Shown here: piece by piece, positions 37,296 through 47,508 of the stretch
Layout of the letters: each line of letters starts with the position of its first letter
How positions within the stretch are numbered: position 1 is the first letter of the stretch
Origin: Planctomycetota bacterium
Lineage (GTDB): Bacteria; Planctomycetota; JAJSAM01; JAJVHW01
Direction of reading: 5' to 3'
Length of the DNA: 64,000 nt
Assembly: GCA_024280885.1 (NCBI GenBank)
Contig: JAJRPF010000023.1
Location: 1 to 64,000, forward strand
Notes under the pieces: model-generated
Seen by the model: only the letters and a program-made list of their open reading frames with translations
Told to the model about the DNA's origin: nothing
Databases searched by the model: none
Translations under genes and position numbers: made by a program

Positions 37296-39799
37296 GTCGC
37301 CTGACGTCCATCCGCATCCGGGGCTGCCATGTCCACAATCTGCGTGGCGTGGATGTCGAGATTCCGCACGGCAGCTTCACAGTGGTGACAGGCGTCTCGG
37401 GCAGTGGAAAATCATCTCTCGCGTTCGACACGGTGTTCGCGGAGGGACGTCGGCGATACCTCGAGAGTCTCTCGGCCTACGCACGACAATTCGTCGAGCA
37501 GGTGCCCCGGCCAGAAGTCGATGCGATCGAGGGCTTGCCGCCCACCGTCTCGATCGATCAACGCAGCACGCGCGGCGGCGTACGCGCGACCGTCGCCTCG
37601 ATGGCCGAGGTGCTCGACTACCTGCGACTGCTCTGGGCGCGCTTGGGCACACGCCATTGCGAACGCTGCGATCACCCCGTCGCGGGCGCGACGCCAGAGC
37701 AGATCGTCGCGACCATTCGTGCACGGGGCGGGCGCCGCAAACATGCGCATCTGCTCGCCCCGCTCGTTCACCGGCGCAAGGGCTTCCACACCGACGTCTT
37801 CGACCTGATGGCGCGACTCGGCATCGAGCGGGCGCGCGTCGATGGCGAGGGTGTGGACGTGGTCGCCGGAACGCGTCTGTCGCGCTACCACGAACACTCG
37901 ATCGAGGCCCTCGTCGCGAGCGTCCCGTTGGCACGCGGGCACGATGAGGACCTCGAAGCGGGCGTCGCACGCGCGCTCGATCGCGGGCAGGGCACGCTCT
38001 ATGTGTCCTTCGATCCGCGACTCAGAGCAGCCGAGTTGTTCTCGTCGGTCGCCGCATGCGCGGAGTGCGGAACGTCGTACGGCCCGCTCGACCCCGGCGA
38101 TCTCTCGTTCTCGCTGCGCCGCAGCATGTGCAAACGCTGCAAGGGGCGCGGCGTCGAGCTTGATACCGAGAGCGATGATCCACCGCCGTGCAAGTCGTGT
38201 GGCGGTGCCCGCTTGAACGCCGCGGCGCGCGCAATTCGCTTCGCGGGTCAGGGGCTCCACGACGTCCTTGCGCTGCCCGTCGATCGGGCGCGCGCCTGGC
38301 TCACCGAACTCGAGCCGGCGTCGGAGCGAGAACGCGCCGTCCTCGAGCCTGTGCGGGCGGAGGTCACCGCGCGTCTGCGCTTCGTCGAGGAGGTCGGGCT
38401 CGCGTACCTGTCACTGGACCGCGGGGCGCGCACGCTCTCGGGCGGGGAGTCGCAGCGCGTGCGGCTCGCCTCGCAACTAGGAACAGGCTTGCGCGGAGTC
38501 TGCTACGTCCTTGACGAGCCGACCATCGGGCTGCATGCCTGCGACAACGAACGTCTCCTCGCCACGCTGCGCGCACTCTGTGATCGGGGCGCGACGCTGC
38601 TCGTCGTGGAGCACGATGAGGAGACGATCCGCGCCGCGGACCTCGTCGTGGATCTTGGCCCCGGTGCCGGGCAGCACGGCGGGAGGGTCGTCGCCATCGG
38701 GACTCCGGCTGAGATCGCGGCCGCACCCGAAAGCGTCACCGGGCCCTGGCTTTCCGGTGCCCGTCGCCACGCGACGACCACGGCCGCGTTCGACTGGCGG
38801 AACGCACCGGCGCTCCTGCTCGCGGGCGCACGGGCACGCAACCTCGACAACGTTGACGTCGCGTTCCCGATCGGCGCGCTGACGTGCGTCACCGGCGTCT
38901 CGGGGAGCGGGAAGTCCACTCTCGTGCGGCACATCCTGCACCCGACCCTCCTGCGCGCTCTCGGCCGCGTCGGGCCGACTCCCGGGGCCCACGACAGTCT
39001 CACCGGGGCGGAGAATATCGTCGGCGTTCGCGAGATCGACCAGAGCCCGATTGGCAAGACATCGCGCAGCGTGCCGGCGACATTCACCAAGATCATGGAC
39101 CCGCTGCGGCAGCTCTTCGCGGCGTCGTCCGAGGCGCGCGTTCGCGGGTTCGACGCGTCACGTTTCTCGTTCAACTCAGCAAAGGGTCGCTGCCAGGAGT
39201 GCAAGGGGCAGGGACGACTACGCATCGAGATGAACTTCATGCCGGATGTCACCGTGCCGTGCGACGTCTGCGACGGCGCGCGCTACGACGAGGAGACACT
39301 CGCCGCTCTCTTCCAGGGACGCTCCATCGCCGAGGTGCTCGCAATGACCGTGGCCGACGCGCGGGCGGCCTTCGCCGCGTTCCCGAAGATCGCGCGCGTC
39401 CTGGATGTCATGGACGAGGTCGGCCTCGGTTACCTCCAACTTGGGCAGCCCTCGCCCACACTCTCCGGCGGCGAGGCCCAGCGCCTCAAGCTCGCCACCG
39501 AGATGGCCCGGCGGGCGCGGGGCGGGACCGTCTACCTGCTGGATGAGCCGACCACCGGCCTGCACGCGGCCGACGTCGATCGTCTCGTGCGTGTGCTCCG
39601 GGGCCTCGTCGCTCTCGGCAACACCGTGATCGTCGTGGAACACCATCTGGACGTGATCGCCGCCGCGGACGTGGTCGTGGACCTCGGCCCGGGAGGCGGA
39701 GACGCGGGCGGACGACTCGTCGCATACGGTTCGCCGGCCGAGGTCGCGGCCACTCCGGGCTCGGCGACCGGAAAGTGGCTCGCGAAGCGCGCGGAGTAG
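37292..39799 (+). CDS. uvrA: UvrA-type excinuclease ATPase, paralogue 2, 835 aa
   Basis: Starts at the ATG of the ATGA overlap with paralogue 1. Walker A motifs lie at residues 34-42 and 535-543 (GVSGSGKSS/T), with signature motifs LSGGESQRV and LSGGEAQRL. Zinc cysteines appear in HCERCDHPV, ACAECGTSYG with SMCKRCKGRG, CKSCGGARL, and GRCQECKGQG with VPCDVCDGARY. The segment LLAPLVHRRKGFHTDVFDLM is the counterpart of the UvrB-binding region, so this is not the UvrB-binding-deficient UvrA2 form. The protein is about 100 residues shorter than typical UvrA (around 940). The normally conserved DQKTTSxNPRSTVGT segment reads DQRSTRGGVRATVASM. It is probably co-expressed with paralogue 1 and may pair with it. 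Confidence 0.9.
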   Translation: MSRLTSIRIRGCHVHNLRGVDVEIPHGSFTVVTGVSGSGKSSLAFDTVFAEGRRRYLESLSAYARQFVEQVPRPEVDAIEGLPPTVSIDQRSTRGGVRATVASMAEVLDYLRLLWARLGTRHCERCDHPVAGATPEQIVATIRARGGRRKHAHLLAPLVHRRKGFHTDVFDLMARLGIERARVDGEGVDVVAGTRLSRYHEHSIEALVASVPLARGHDEDLEAGVARALDRGQGTLYVSFDPRLRAAELFSSVAACAECGTSYGPLDPGDLSFSLRRSMCKRCKGRGVELDTESDDPPPCKSCGGARLNAAARAIRFAGQGLHDVLALPVDRARAWLTELEPASERERAVLEPVRAEVTARLRFVEEVGLAYLSLDRGARTLSGGESQRVRLASQLGTGLRGVCYVLDEPTIGLHACDNERLLATLRALCDRGATLLVVEHDEETIRAADLVVDLGPGAGQHGGRVVAIGTPAEIAAAPESVTGPWLSGARRHATTTAAFDWRNAPALLLAGARARNLDNVDVAFPIGALTCVTGVSGSGKSTLVRHILHPTLLRALGRVGPTPGAHDSLTGAENIVGVREIDQSPIGKTSRSVPATFTKIMDPLRQLFAASSEARVRGFDASRFSFNSAKGRCQECKGQGRLRIEMNFMPDVTVPCDVCDGARYDEETLAALFQGRSIAEVLAMTVADARAAFAAFPKIARVLDVMDEVGLGYLQLGQPSPTLSGGEAQRLKLATEMARRARGGTVYLLDEPTTGLHAADVDRLVRVLRGLVALGNTVIVVEHHLDVIAAADVVVDLGPGGGDAGGRLVAYGSPAEVAATPGSATGKWLAKRAE

Positions 39800-39991
39800 T
39801 GCCGACGCTCGGTTAGCCTGACAGACCGGCTCGACACTTGCGGTCAGCCGCCGTCCGGGGACGATAGGAGCCATCGAGCGCTCGTGCGTCCTCTCGAAAG
39901 GCCACCGAATGACCTCAGAGATCTGCACGATTGCCACGGCGCCCCGGCTCCCCAGAACGACGGGTGCCAGAACGGCGAGCCCCAAGACGCC

Positions 39992-42900
39992 ATGACTTCG
40001 GATTTCCCTGAGAGAGCGACGCCGAAGAGTGACGACGGGCTCCCCGCCGGCATCGGCAACGTGCCCGACTCAGCGCACGAGCCGCACGGCCCGCGCAGAC
40101 GTCGCCGCTGGCCCTACGTCATCGGGTTCTGCGTCCTACTCGTCGGCGGCCTGATCGCGATCGCTCCGTCGCTCATCAGCGGTTCCTGGCTGAACGGTGT
40201 CATCCGCGATTGGCTCAAGGACAACGTCGCGACGCCGGTGACCTTCGAAAAGTTGGACGTCTCTTGGTCCGACGGAATCCGCATCACCGGTCTCTCTGTC
40301 AGCGATCAGGTCGGCCGCGAAGCGCCACTCTTCTATGCGGGGGAAGTCGAGTTAGAGGCCTCCATCCTCAAGCTCTTCACGCGGCAGCTCGACGTCGAAC
40401 GCTTCGTCTTTCGCGACGCCGTACTCCACATCGAGCACGAGGGCGGCGGCCGGCTGAATTCCGAGGACGTCGTCAAACTGAAGCGCAAGAAACGTGAAGA
40501 GGGGAAGGATGGGCAGTCAACCGAAGACGCTCTCGTCCTGCCACACATCGACGCACCGATCGACATCCCCAACCTCACCCTGGTCTTCGTGACCGAGGAC
40601 GGTCGCCGCATCGAGCGCCCCGGGATCGTTTTCCGTGGCGACATCACGACGCGCGACGGCCCGACGACGTTCGCGTTGATGATCCCCGGCAGCGCAGATG
40701 GCGCTACAGCCGGGAATGCAGCCGGCGCGCTCACGATCGAAGGCGAGATCACACTCTTCGACGCAGACGGAGCGCTGCTGCCGAGCGACAAACGCGAGGT
40801 CGCATCCGTCATCGCCCTCGATCAGATCGATGCCTCCCGCAATGCGGATCTCCTCGCGCTCGTCATCGGCGACGCGCCGGCTTCGGGGCAGGTCGACGGC
40901 AAGCTGACAGTTTCATCGACCGGTCGTAACGCGAAGGGCGAGATCCAGATTCGGTTGTCCGGATTGGCGGTTGGAGCGGGCGCAACTGCGACGGGCGTAG
41001 CAGGCACGGCAGATCTCGAGATCACGGGCCGCTTCGAGACCGATGGCTCCAGCTTCGTCGTCGAGGACGGACGCGTGCTCGGCTCGGGCATCGATGCGAC
41101 CGTCAATCTGCGTGGCCCCTTCGACGCGATCGAGGGTTCTGCCACGTTCGAGGGCGATCTCGCGCATGCAGCCGCGGCCCTTCGAACGCTCGGAATGGAG
41201 ATCCCCGACGGCCTGACGGGCAGTGCCACCGGGAACCTCGAGTTCAGCCGATCTCCGTCGCGGGGAACCGGGATCTTCACCGTGGACGGGCTGCACGTGC
41301 CGCCCCTTTCCGACGGCGCTGGCGCGCTCGATATCGAGCGCGCCGAGGCGCAGCTCACTCTCGTTCCGGAGGCGGATCGCATCGTACTCGAGAGCGCGAC
41401 CCTGAGCTTGCCGGCGTTCAACGCGTCGGCGACCGGCGTAATCCAACACGACGGAACGGGCGCCGTCATGCTGCGCGCGGACGGCGACGTTGCGGCATTA
41501 CTCGCCCACGGTCGTGCGCTCGGCGTCGTCCCGCGCGACCTCGCGCTCGGGGGCCGACTGGGCGGCGCCGTCCGCGTCGCACGCGCAACACCGAACAGCA
41601 CCGTCGCGGTGACCATCGAAGTCCTAGAGCTCGCAAACGACGGCATGCGCATCCAGGTGTCAGGCGGGTTGGCCGACGACGGCACGCTCGACATCCGCCT
41701 CGACGGAAGGGGCTCGCTCGAGAGTCTGATCGCTGCACGACTTGATGACGACGGCGCGACACCGCACGAAGTGCGCGGTACGTTCGACGTAGAGGCGTCG
41801 GTGAGCGGCACGTTGGACGCGCCACTCGCGACAGTGGAGCGACTCGTACTGGCTGGCGACCTGAGCCTCGAGGCCCGGGGCACGGCCGAGCCGGACGGGA
41901 GCATCGAAGGCAGCTTGTCGATTCAGGGCGCCGTGCCGGACGCGATCTCGCTTGCACGCGGGCTTGGTCTGGTCGAGGGCGATGTGCCGCTCGAAGGGAC
42001 GATCGACGCGCGGGTCGCGCTCGCCGGAACACGCGATCGACCGCAGGTCCCGAACGCGTCTCTGAGCATCGGCGACGGCCCCGTGGTGATCGACGCCACG
42101 GCAACGCTCGATTTCAACGGTCTGGTGCGCGGGTCGTTCCGTGCCGTCGCAGATCTGGATGCACTCTGGCGCGTCGCGTACGCGCAGGGGTTCCTGCAGC
42201 GGGAGCTCTCCACGGGCGGAACGTTCCGCGCGGGTGGGGTCATCGCGGGTACACGCTCCGCGATCGAGATCTCCAATGCCACGGCGTTGCTGACCGGCCC
42301 CATGGAAGCGCGTATCAACGCCGAGATCGATGCCGCGCAGGACGTGGCGCTTCGATGCAAATTCGAGGGGTCGCTCGCGCCGGTTGGCGAGATCGTCGCA
42401 GCAGCTCTCGGCATCGAAGCGCAGCGTGTGGTCGGGACGTTCGACGGCGCCGTAACGATCGAGGGCCGCCTCGACGCGCTCAAGTTCACGTTCTCCGATC
42501 TCGGCGTGCGTTCGGGGGCGTTCACTGCCAACGGTCGCGTGTCCTATGACGCCGACGGTGCGGCCGAAGCCGCGCTTGTGATGCGCGGCCCGATTGCGTC
42601 GATGCTCGACGTGGCGCGCATGGGCGGCGTCGGACGCGACATCGAGGCAGAGGGCGACATCAACGCATCCATCGAGGTGCGGCTTTCTGGAGAGAGCGCT
42701 GCTCGCAGAGTGGTCGGCGCGGTGGCGATGACCGCCCGGGATCTCCGCGTGGCACGCTCGAACGACAGCGAGAGGGTCTTCCGCGAAGAAGAGATCAGCC
42801 TGACGATCCCGGCCATCCGCTATCGCCTGGACGCCACCGAGTCGCGTCCGCTGCGCGCAACTCTCGCCGCCGGAAAGCGCCTCAAGGTCGAGGTCACGAT

Positions 42901-44653
42901 GCAGGGCGGAGCCGGCGGAGAGGACGTCGTGGCGACGGCTGCTGTCAAGGGCTCAGTGCAGCCCCTCCTCAATGCCATCGCATTCGCCGCTGGCGGAGTC
43001 GCCGACAACGTGCCCGCGCGCATCACGGCGAACGTCAGCGTCGACGGACCGCCGGACGCCCTACGCTTCGCCGTTCCTGACCTCGCAATTGTCTCCGACG
43101 ACGACTCGTTGAACCTCCACGTGAGCGCCAACGGTGGGGACGGACGCCTGCACGCCGAGGTGAGTGCGTCAGGCGACGCGTTCTCGTTCATGGCATTCGC
43201 GCACGCCGTGGGAGTCGCCCCCGATTCGCGCGCGACCGGTCGCGTCGAATTCGAGACGGAGCTGAACCTGGACGGCGACACGCTCGTCATCTCCAAGCTG
43301 GCTGCGAGTGTGGACGATCTCCGCGTCGCGGAACCGAAGATCGGCGACGGCCGCTTTTCGGAGCCGCATTTCCGGATGAATGCCGAAGAGTTCGCTGTCG
43401 ACTTGACGACGCGCGACATCACGGGGTTCGAACCACGCGTGACGATGGACGGCTTCGACCTCGCGGCGACGGTCGCGACGACGTCGGTGCAAGAGTCTGG
43501 CGCGCAGGCGTCTGGCGCGCAGGCGTCTGGCTCCGGGAGTCCGGCGCCCGACGGCGTCCCGCCGCCGCCGGTCGCGTCGCCGAGCCCGGAGCCGTCAACA
43601 CGCGTCTTCGTCACAACACGCGGCAAGCTCCGGATCGAAGAGGCCTTCGTCGCGAACCACCCCGAGCTCTTCCCCGACGTGTCGCTCAAGGAACTGGAGC
43701 TACCGTTCGCGTTCAAGGGCGATGTCTCGGACGGGCGCGCGGGCGCAGCAACGTGGACCGGCAGTTTCGATGCGACGCTTCGCGGGCTCTCGGTCCCGTA
43801 CGCTGATGTCGCGTCCGCCACAGCCAAGGGCGTCATCGCCGACGGAGCCGTAACGATCGAGCCATTCAACGCCGACGTGAACGGTGGCACGGCGCGCGGG
43901 AGCGCCCGCATCGGACTCGTCGGGGAGAAACCAGAGCACGCGCTGACACTCCACGCCGAGAACATCGCAATCTCGGGCGACCTGGCGCCACTCCTGGCGC
44001 GTGTGACTCCGATCCTCGCCGTCGGCGACGCGGGCACGGCCGGCGGTCGCTTCGGCGTCGAGACCGAACTCACAGCCAAGGGACTCGACGCCGAGCGCAT
44101 CAAGCGCACGATCAGCGGCAACGGGACCGTACGCCTCGCAGGGGTGTACGCAGAGTCGGACAACTGGATCGGCAAGTTGCTTGAGTACGCTGGCGCTGGC
44201 TCCCGTCTTGACGTCGCGGACGCGGACGTGCCGTTCAAGGTGCGCCGTGGCCACGTGACGACGTCCGAAGTCGACATGGTCGGCAGCGGTCTGAACCTGC
44301 GCTTCGGCGGCGAGGTCGACACCGACGGCAAGCTCGACTACTCGTTCAAGGTGAAGCCGAACAAGGGTGGTGGCGGCTTCGAGAAGTTCGCGCAACTCCT
44401 GGACGACGACGGATACCTGCCACTGCGGCTCGAGGGCAACCTCGCGTCCCCGAAGGTCGAGTTTCCGAGTCTCTCGGACATCGCCAAGGGCGGTCTCGGT
44501 GGCTTCCTCGACGGGCTGAAGGACAAGCTCAGCGGTAAGGACGACGGAGACAAGGACGAGCTCACCGACGAGGAGCGCAAGCAGCGACGTCGCGAGCGTC
44601 GCAAGCGCAAGAAGCAGAGGGCAGCCGAGGAGGCCGCCCGCAACGAGAAGTAG
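39992..44653 (+). CDS. AsmA-like envelope protein, 1553 aa
   Basis: The start at 39992 (MTSDFPERATPKSDDG) gives a cytoplasmic N-terminus of about 40 residues, rich in charge and ending RRRRRWPYV, then one transmembrane helix (VIGFCVLLVGGLIAIAPSLI). The rest is a very long repetitive beta structure with VTFEKLDVSWSDGIRITGLS near the start and GSGLNLRFGGEVDTDGKLDY near the end. This is the AsmA/TamB/YhdP style of bridge-like lipid transfer or membrane-biogenesis proteins. A Ser/Gly/Ala linker with a 15-base tandem repeat (SGAQA) lies near residues 1169-1180. The C-terminus is highly basic (RKQRRRERRKRKKQR). No further gene shares its operon. Confidence 0.85.
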   Translation: MTSDFPERATPKSDDGLPAGIGNVPDSAHEPHGPRRRRRWPYVIGFCVLLVGGLIAIAPSLISGSWLNGVIRDWLKDNVATPVTFEKLDVSWSDGIRITGLSVSDQVGREAPLFYAGEVELEASILKLFTRQLDVERFVFRDAVLHIEHEGGGRLNSEDVVKLKRKKREEGKDGQSTEDALVLPHIDAPIDIPNLTLVFVTEDGRRIERPGIVFRGDITTRDGPTTFALMIPGSADGATAGNAAGALTIEGEITLFDADGALLPSDKREVASVIALDQIDASRNADLLALVIGDAPASGQVDGKLTVSSTGRNAKGEIQIRLSGLAVGAGATATGVAGTADLEITGRFETDGSSFVVEDGRVLGSGIDATVNLRGPFDAIEGSATFEGDLAHAAAALRTLGMEIPDGLTGSATGNLEFSRSPSRGTGIFTVDGLHVPPLSDGAGALDIERAEAQLTLVPEADRIVLESATLSLPAFNASATGVIQHDGTGAVMLRADGDVAALLAHGRALGVVPRDLALGGRLGGAVRVARATPNSTVAVTIEVLELANDGMRIQVSGGLADDGTLDIRLDGRGSLESLIAARLDDDGATPHEVRGTFDVEASVSGTLDAPLATVERLVLAGDLSLEARGTAEPDGSIEGSLSIQGAVPDAISLARGLGLVEGDVPLEGTIDARVALAGTRDRPQVPNASLSIGDGPVVIDATATLDFNGLVRGSFRAVADLDALWRVAYAQGFLQRELSTGGTFRAGGVIAGTRSAIEISNATALLTGPMEARINAEIDAAQDVALRCKFEGSLAPVGEIVAAALGIEAQRVVGTFDGAVTIEGRLDALKFTFSDLGVRSGAFTANGRVSYDADGAAEAALVMRGPIASMLDVARMGGVGRDIEAEGDINASIEVRLSGESAARRVVGAVAMTARDLRVARSNDSERVFREEEISLTIPAIRYRLDATESRPLRATLAAGKRLKVEVTMQGGAGGEDVVATAAVKGSVQPLLNAIAFAAGGVADNVPARITANVSVDGPPDALRFAVPDLAIVSDDDSLNLHVSANGGDGRLHAEVSASGDAFSFMAFAHAVGVAPDSRATGRVEFETELNLDGDTLVISKLAASVDDLRVAEPKIGDGRFSEPHFRMNAEEFAVDLTTRDITGFEPRVTMDGFDLAATVATTSVQESGAQASGAQASGSGSPAPDGVPPPPVASPSPEPSTRVFVTTRGKLRIEEAFVANHPELFPDVSLKELELPFAFKGDVSDGRAGAATWTGSFDATLRGLSVPYADVASATAKGVIADGAVTIEPFNADVNGGTARGSARIGLVGEKPEHALTLHAENIAISGDLAPLLARVTPILAVGDAGTAGGRFGVETELTAKGLDAERIKRTISGNGTVRLAGVYAESDNWIGKLLEYAGAGSRLDVADADVPFKVRRGHVTTSEVDMVGSGLNLRFGGEVDTDGKLDYSFKVKPNKGGGGFEKFAQLLDDDGYLPLRLEGNLASPKVEFPSLSDIAKGGLGGFLDGLKDKLSGKDDGDKDELTDEERKQRRRERRKRKKQRAAEEAARNEK

Positions 44654-44925
44654 TCAGAAGAAGGGCTCCCCGCTTCGCTCAGGCCGCGTTCGCGAGGTTC
44701 ATGGGATGGTGCCCGGTGATCGCGGACATGCCTGACTCGGCTGCGGTGACGCCCTCGGCCCGCTGCACACCGGGCACCGAGCAGCTACGTCGGGACTCCG
44801 ACGGACTTCACGATAACGCGCTCCGTGCTTGGTCTGTGGCGGTCGTTGATCACGCGACCGCTCAGTTCGCGCACCGCCTCGTTCGCATGTCCTCCGTCTC
44901 CCAACCTCGCGGCGGTCGGAGCGTG

Positions 44926-47307
44926 CTATTCGTCCGCGAAGAACGACGTCCCTTCGAGATGGTCACGGCGCATGCCGAGCAACTCGAAGAGCGAGGGGAC
45001 GACATCCAGAATGCCGGGCTCGGCATCGGCGCGCAGGGGCCGCGACGAGAAGAGGATGCCCGGCACGATCGACGGGTCCACCGAGCAGTGGTCCGCGCTC
45101 CAGAGTTGCGTGTTGTCGGTGATCACGTCGGAGTCGAGCGCGCCCAGGCAATTCTGCCAACTGACGCGATAGCCTTCCTCGAAACCGGCCACCAGATCGG
45201 GAGCCTCGGCAACCCGCGCGCCATGATAGAGATCGCTTCCGCGATAGACCTCGCGCGTCACCGCGAAGCCGTCGGTATCGCGTAGCGCGAGGAGCTTTTC
45301 GCGGATTTCCTCGATCAACGCAGGGGCATCGGCGGGGTCCACGATCCCGCCCGGCTCGCGCCCCTTCAGATTGAGAAAGATGTTGCCCAGCCCCATCGCA
45401 TACGCCCGCGTTCGCGACCAATCCACATCGCTGAAGTACGTGCTGCCGCGCGTCGCGAGTGCGGCGACGGACATCGGTCCGCCCTGGGCGCCCGGGATGC
45501 CCACCTGCAGGCCCTCGGCGCGTAGGAAGTTGTTGATGTTCACGCCACGCCGGAAAGGCGCGAAGCCATGGTCCGACACGACGAGCACCTGCACGTCGGG
45601 GCCGACCGCAGCGACCGTCTCGCCGACGATGCGATCCATCTCCATATAGATATTCTCGATCGCATCGGCGAACTGCGGCGAGACGTCGGGGTCGTACGTC
45701 GGGGACTTCGGATCCGTATGTCGCCAGAGCACGTGCTGCACGCGGTCGGTCTCGGAGAACATGGCAAAGAGGCAATCCCAGCCGCCAGCCGCAATGCGCG
45801 CCTTCAACCGGGCCTCGCGCCCTGCCATCACACGCTTGATGTGCTCGAGGAAGAACACGTCGGCCAGCAGGTTGTCCTTCACCGGATTCGTCAACTCGGG
45901 CCAGCCGAGCGTTTCGAACGGCCCGACCTCGGCCGCCAAGTCGCGGACGAACTCGGGTGGCTCCGAGATACGCAGGTTCGGCGGAAGATCAGCTGTCGGG
46001 TCGATGTTCACCGGCGCAACGAAGATGCGGAACGTCCCCCTTGTCGCCTCGGCACCCGGCGTCTCACCGCCGAACGAGAGCAGGAAACGCACGCGTCCCG
46101 ACAGTCGCCCGCGCGGTGTGAAGCGAGCGAGCGGGCTGACGGGGAACACGACGGGAACCGGGTCGCTCCACTCGCCTGGAACCAAGTCGACGACGACCTC
46201 CTCGGCGGTGGTCAGGCGAGCGCGGCGCGGATCGCGCAGGAGCGCCACATGGACGTTCGTGGTGAGCCGCCGCTGGATGCGCAGCAGCGCCTCTTCAGTC
46301 TCGCTCTGGCGGCGGCGCGCCCGCCCCCAGTCGAACGCAAGCTCGCGACGGTACTTCTCCTCGTCCGCCTTGCGGGTTGTCGCGATGACCTCGTCGGCGC
46401 CAGGGCGCGGATCGAGCGGCCCGGCGAGGACGATCTCGAACTCATCGACGTCCGTCCCAACGAAGTACCCGCTGCCCGCCGTCTCGGTGGTCGCCGGGAC
46501 GGCGAGATCGTCCGTCCACACGGACCATGTGCCCCACGTCCCTTGCAGATCAGGGACGCCGAGCCCCGAGAGACACGCACCGTGCTCCATCGGATCGGCC
46601 GGGAATGCGAGGGGCGCCTCCAACGCCTCGCAGACCAGCCCGGCGCGGTCGATCGTGACCCAGAACGGCTCGCCACCGCGCAGGTTCTTCGCAAACGGCA
46701 CGGTCTCGGGCACCCACCCGACGACCACGAGCGCAACGACCGAGAGCAATGCGGCGGGCGCGCAGAGCGCCGCCTGCAAGCGTCCGCCGCGGCGCCAGCC
46801 CGCCGAGATCGCGCCCAATCCAAACCACGCCAGTAGCCCCCCGAGCGCGGCGCCGAGTACGCCTGCCAGGGTCACGATCGCCGCGCGTTGAACTGGCGAG
46901 AGGACGACCTCCGCGACCGGCTCCACCATCCCGATCGCGATCCCGACGCCCGGCTCACCAGGCGTGAAGCGCCGCTTCAAGAAGTCGTAGATCCCCGTCT
47001 CGCCAGGATTGAGACCCGTCGTCATGGAGGCCCACGACACCGGCGACTGCGCCGGGTTCGCGGTGGCAAGCCGCGAGTACCCCCCGCGCTCGCGCAGCGC
47101 GGCCAGATGCGGCAGCTTGCCCTCCCCCAGCATGCGCTCGGTGATCTGCGCCGCAGCACCGTCGAACCCGAGCATCACGACCCGCCTGCCGGTCTGGTCG
47201 CCACTCCGGTCCTGGCCGCGGACCGATCCCTGCGAGAATGACAGCGCCACCCCGAGGGCCAGGACGAGAGCGATTGTGAGCGAGCGAAAGCGAGTGCGTC
47301 GGAACAT
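44926..47307 (-). CDS. Alkaline-phosphatase-superfamily phosphohydrolase or phosphodiesterase, 793 aa
   Basis: The start at 47307 (MFRRTRFRSLTIALVLALGV) gives a signal peptide or anchor. The metal and nucleophile sites of the superfamily are visible: Asp49 (VVMLGFDG), likely nucleophile Ser88 in AQSPVSWASMTTG, the block NPGETGIYDFL, then FSETDRVQHVLWRH and VLVVSDHGFAPFRRGVN. Two strong hydrophobic segments (about residues 135-195) are inserted inside the catalytic domain, between the nucleophile and the second metal-binding half. It is likely an envelope or periplasmic enzyme acting on a phosphodiester, nucleotide or phospholipid substrate. It is convergent with the AsmA-like gene, across a 270-bp gap. 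Confidence 0.88.
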   Translation of the reverse strand: MFRRTRFRSLTIALVLALGVALSFSQGSVRGQDRSGDQTGRRVVMLGFDGAAAQITERMLGEGKLPHLAALRERGGYSRLATANPAQSPVSWASMTTGLNPGETGIYDFLKRRFTPGEPGVGIAIGMVEPVAEVVLSPVQRAAIVTLAGVLGAALGGLLAWFGLGAISAGWRRGGRLQAALCAPAALLSVVALVVVGWVPETVPFAKNLRGGEPFWVTIDRAGLVCEALEAPLAFPADPMEHGACLSGLGVPDLQGTWGTWSVWTDDLAVPATTETAGSGYFVGTDVDEFEIVLAGPLDPRPGADEVIATTRKADEEKYRRELAFDWGRARRRQSETEEALLRIQRRLTTNVHVALLRDPRRARLTTAEEVVVDLVPGEWSDPVPVVFPVSPLARFTPRGRLSGRVRFLLSFGGETPGAEATRGTFRIFVAPVNIDPTADLPPNLRISEPPEFVRDLAAEVGPFETLGWPELTNPVKDNLLADVFFLEHIKRVMAGREARLKARIAAGGWDCLFAMFSETDRVQHVLWRHTDPKSPTYDPDVSPQFADAIENIYMEMDRIVGETVAAVGPDVQVLVVSDHGFAPFRRGVNINNFLRAEGLQVGIPGAQGGPMSVAALATRGSTYFSDVDWSRTRAYAMGLGNIFLNLKGREPGGIVDPADAPALIEEIREKLLALRDTDGFAVTREVYRGSDLYHGARVAEAPDLVAGFEEGYRVSWQNCLGALDSDVITDNTQLWSADHCSVDPSIVPGILFSSRPLRADAEPGILDVVPSLFELLGMRRDHLEGTSFFADE

Positions 47308-47508
47308 CCAGCCCAGCCTACCCGTCTCGGTCACGGGCCGGTCGTAGAGCGCGACCGATGGGCCCACGAGTCCCTGGACACGAACGGACGAGGGCAGGAT
47401 CCCATAGCGAATGCCCGCACAACGCGCGTCGATCGCAGGTGACCGAGATCATGGGAGATCCGCGGGGTGCTATAACGTCCCGCTTCCGAAGAACCCCGAG
47501 AACTCACC

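Noticed and set aside
43490..43530. Tandem 15-base repeat that might be a CRISPR-like or regulatory repeat
   Set aside because: It lies in frame inside the AsmA-like gene and only makes a Ser-Gly-Ala-Gln linker.
44708..44778. An 11-bp inverted repeat (GGTGCCCGGTG) with a 49-base loop between the AsmA-like and phosphohydrolase genes
   Set aside because: The loop is long and no T-tract follows; likely chance in GC-rich DNA.
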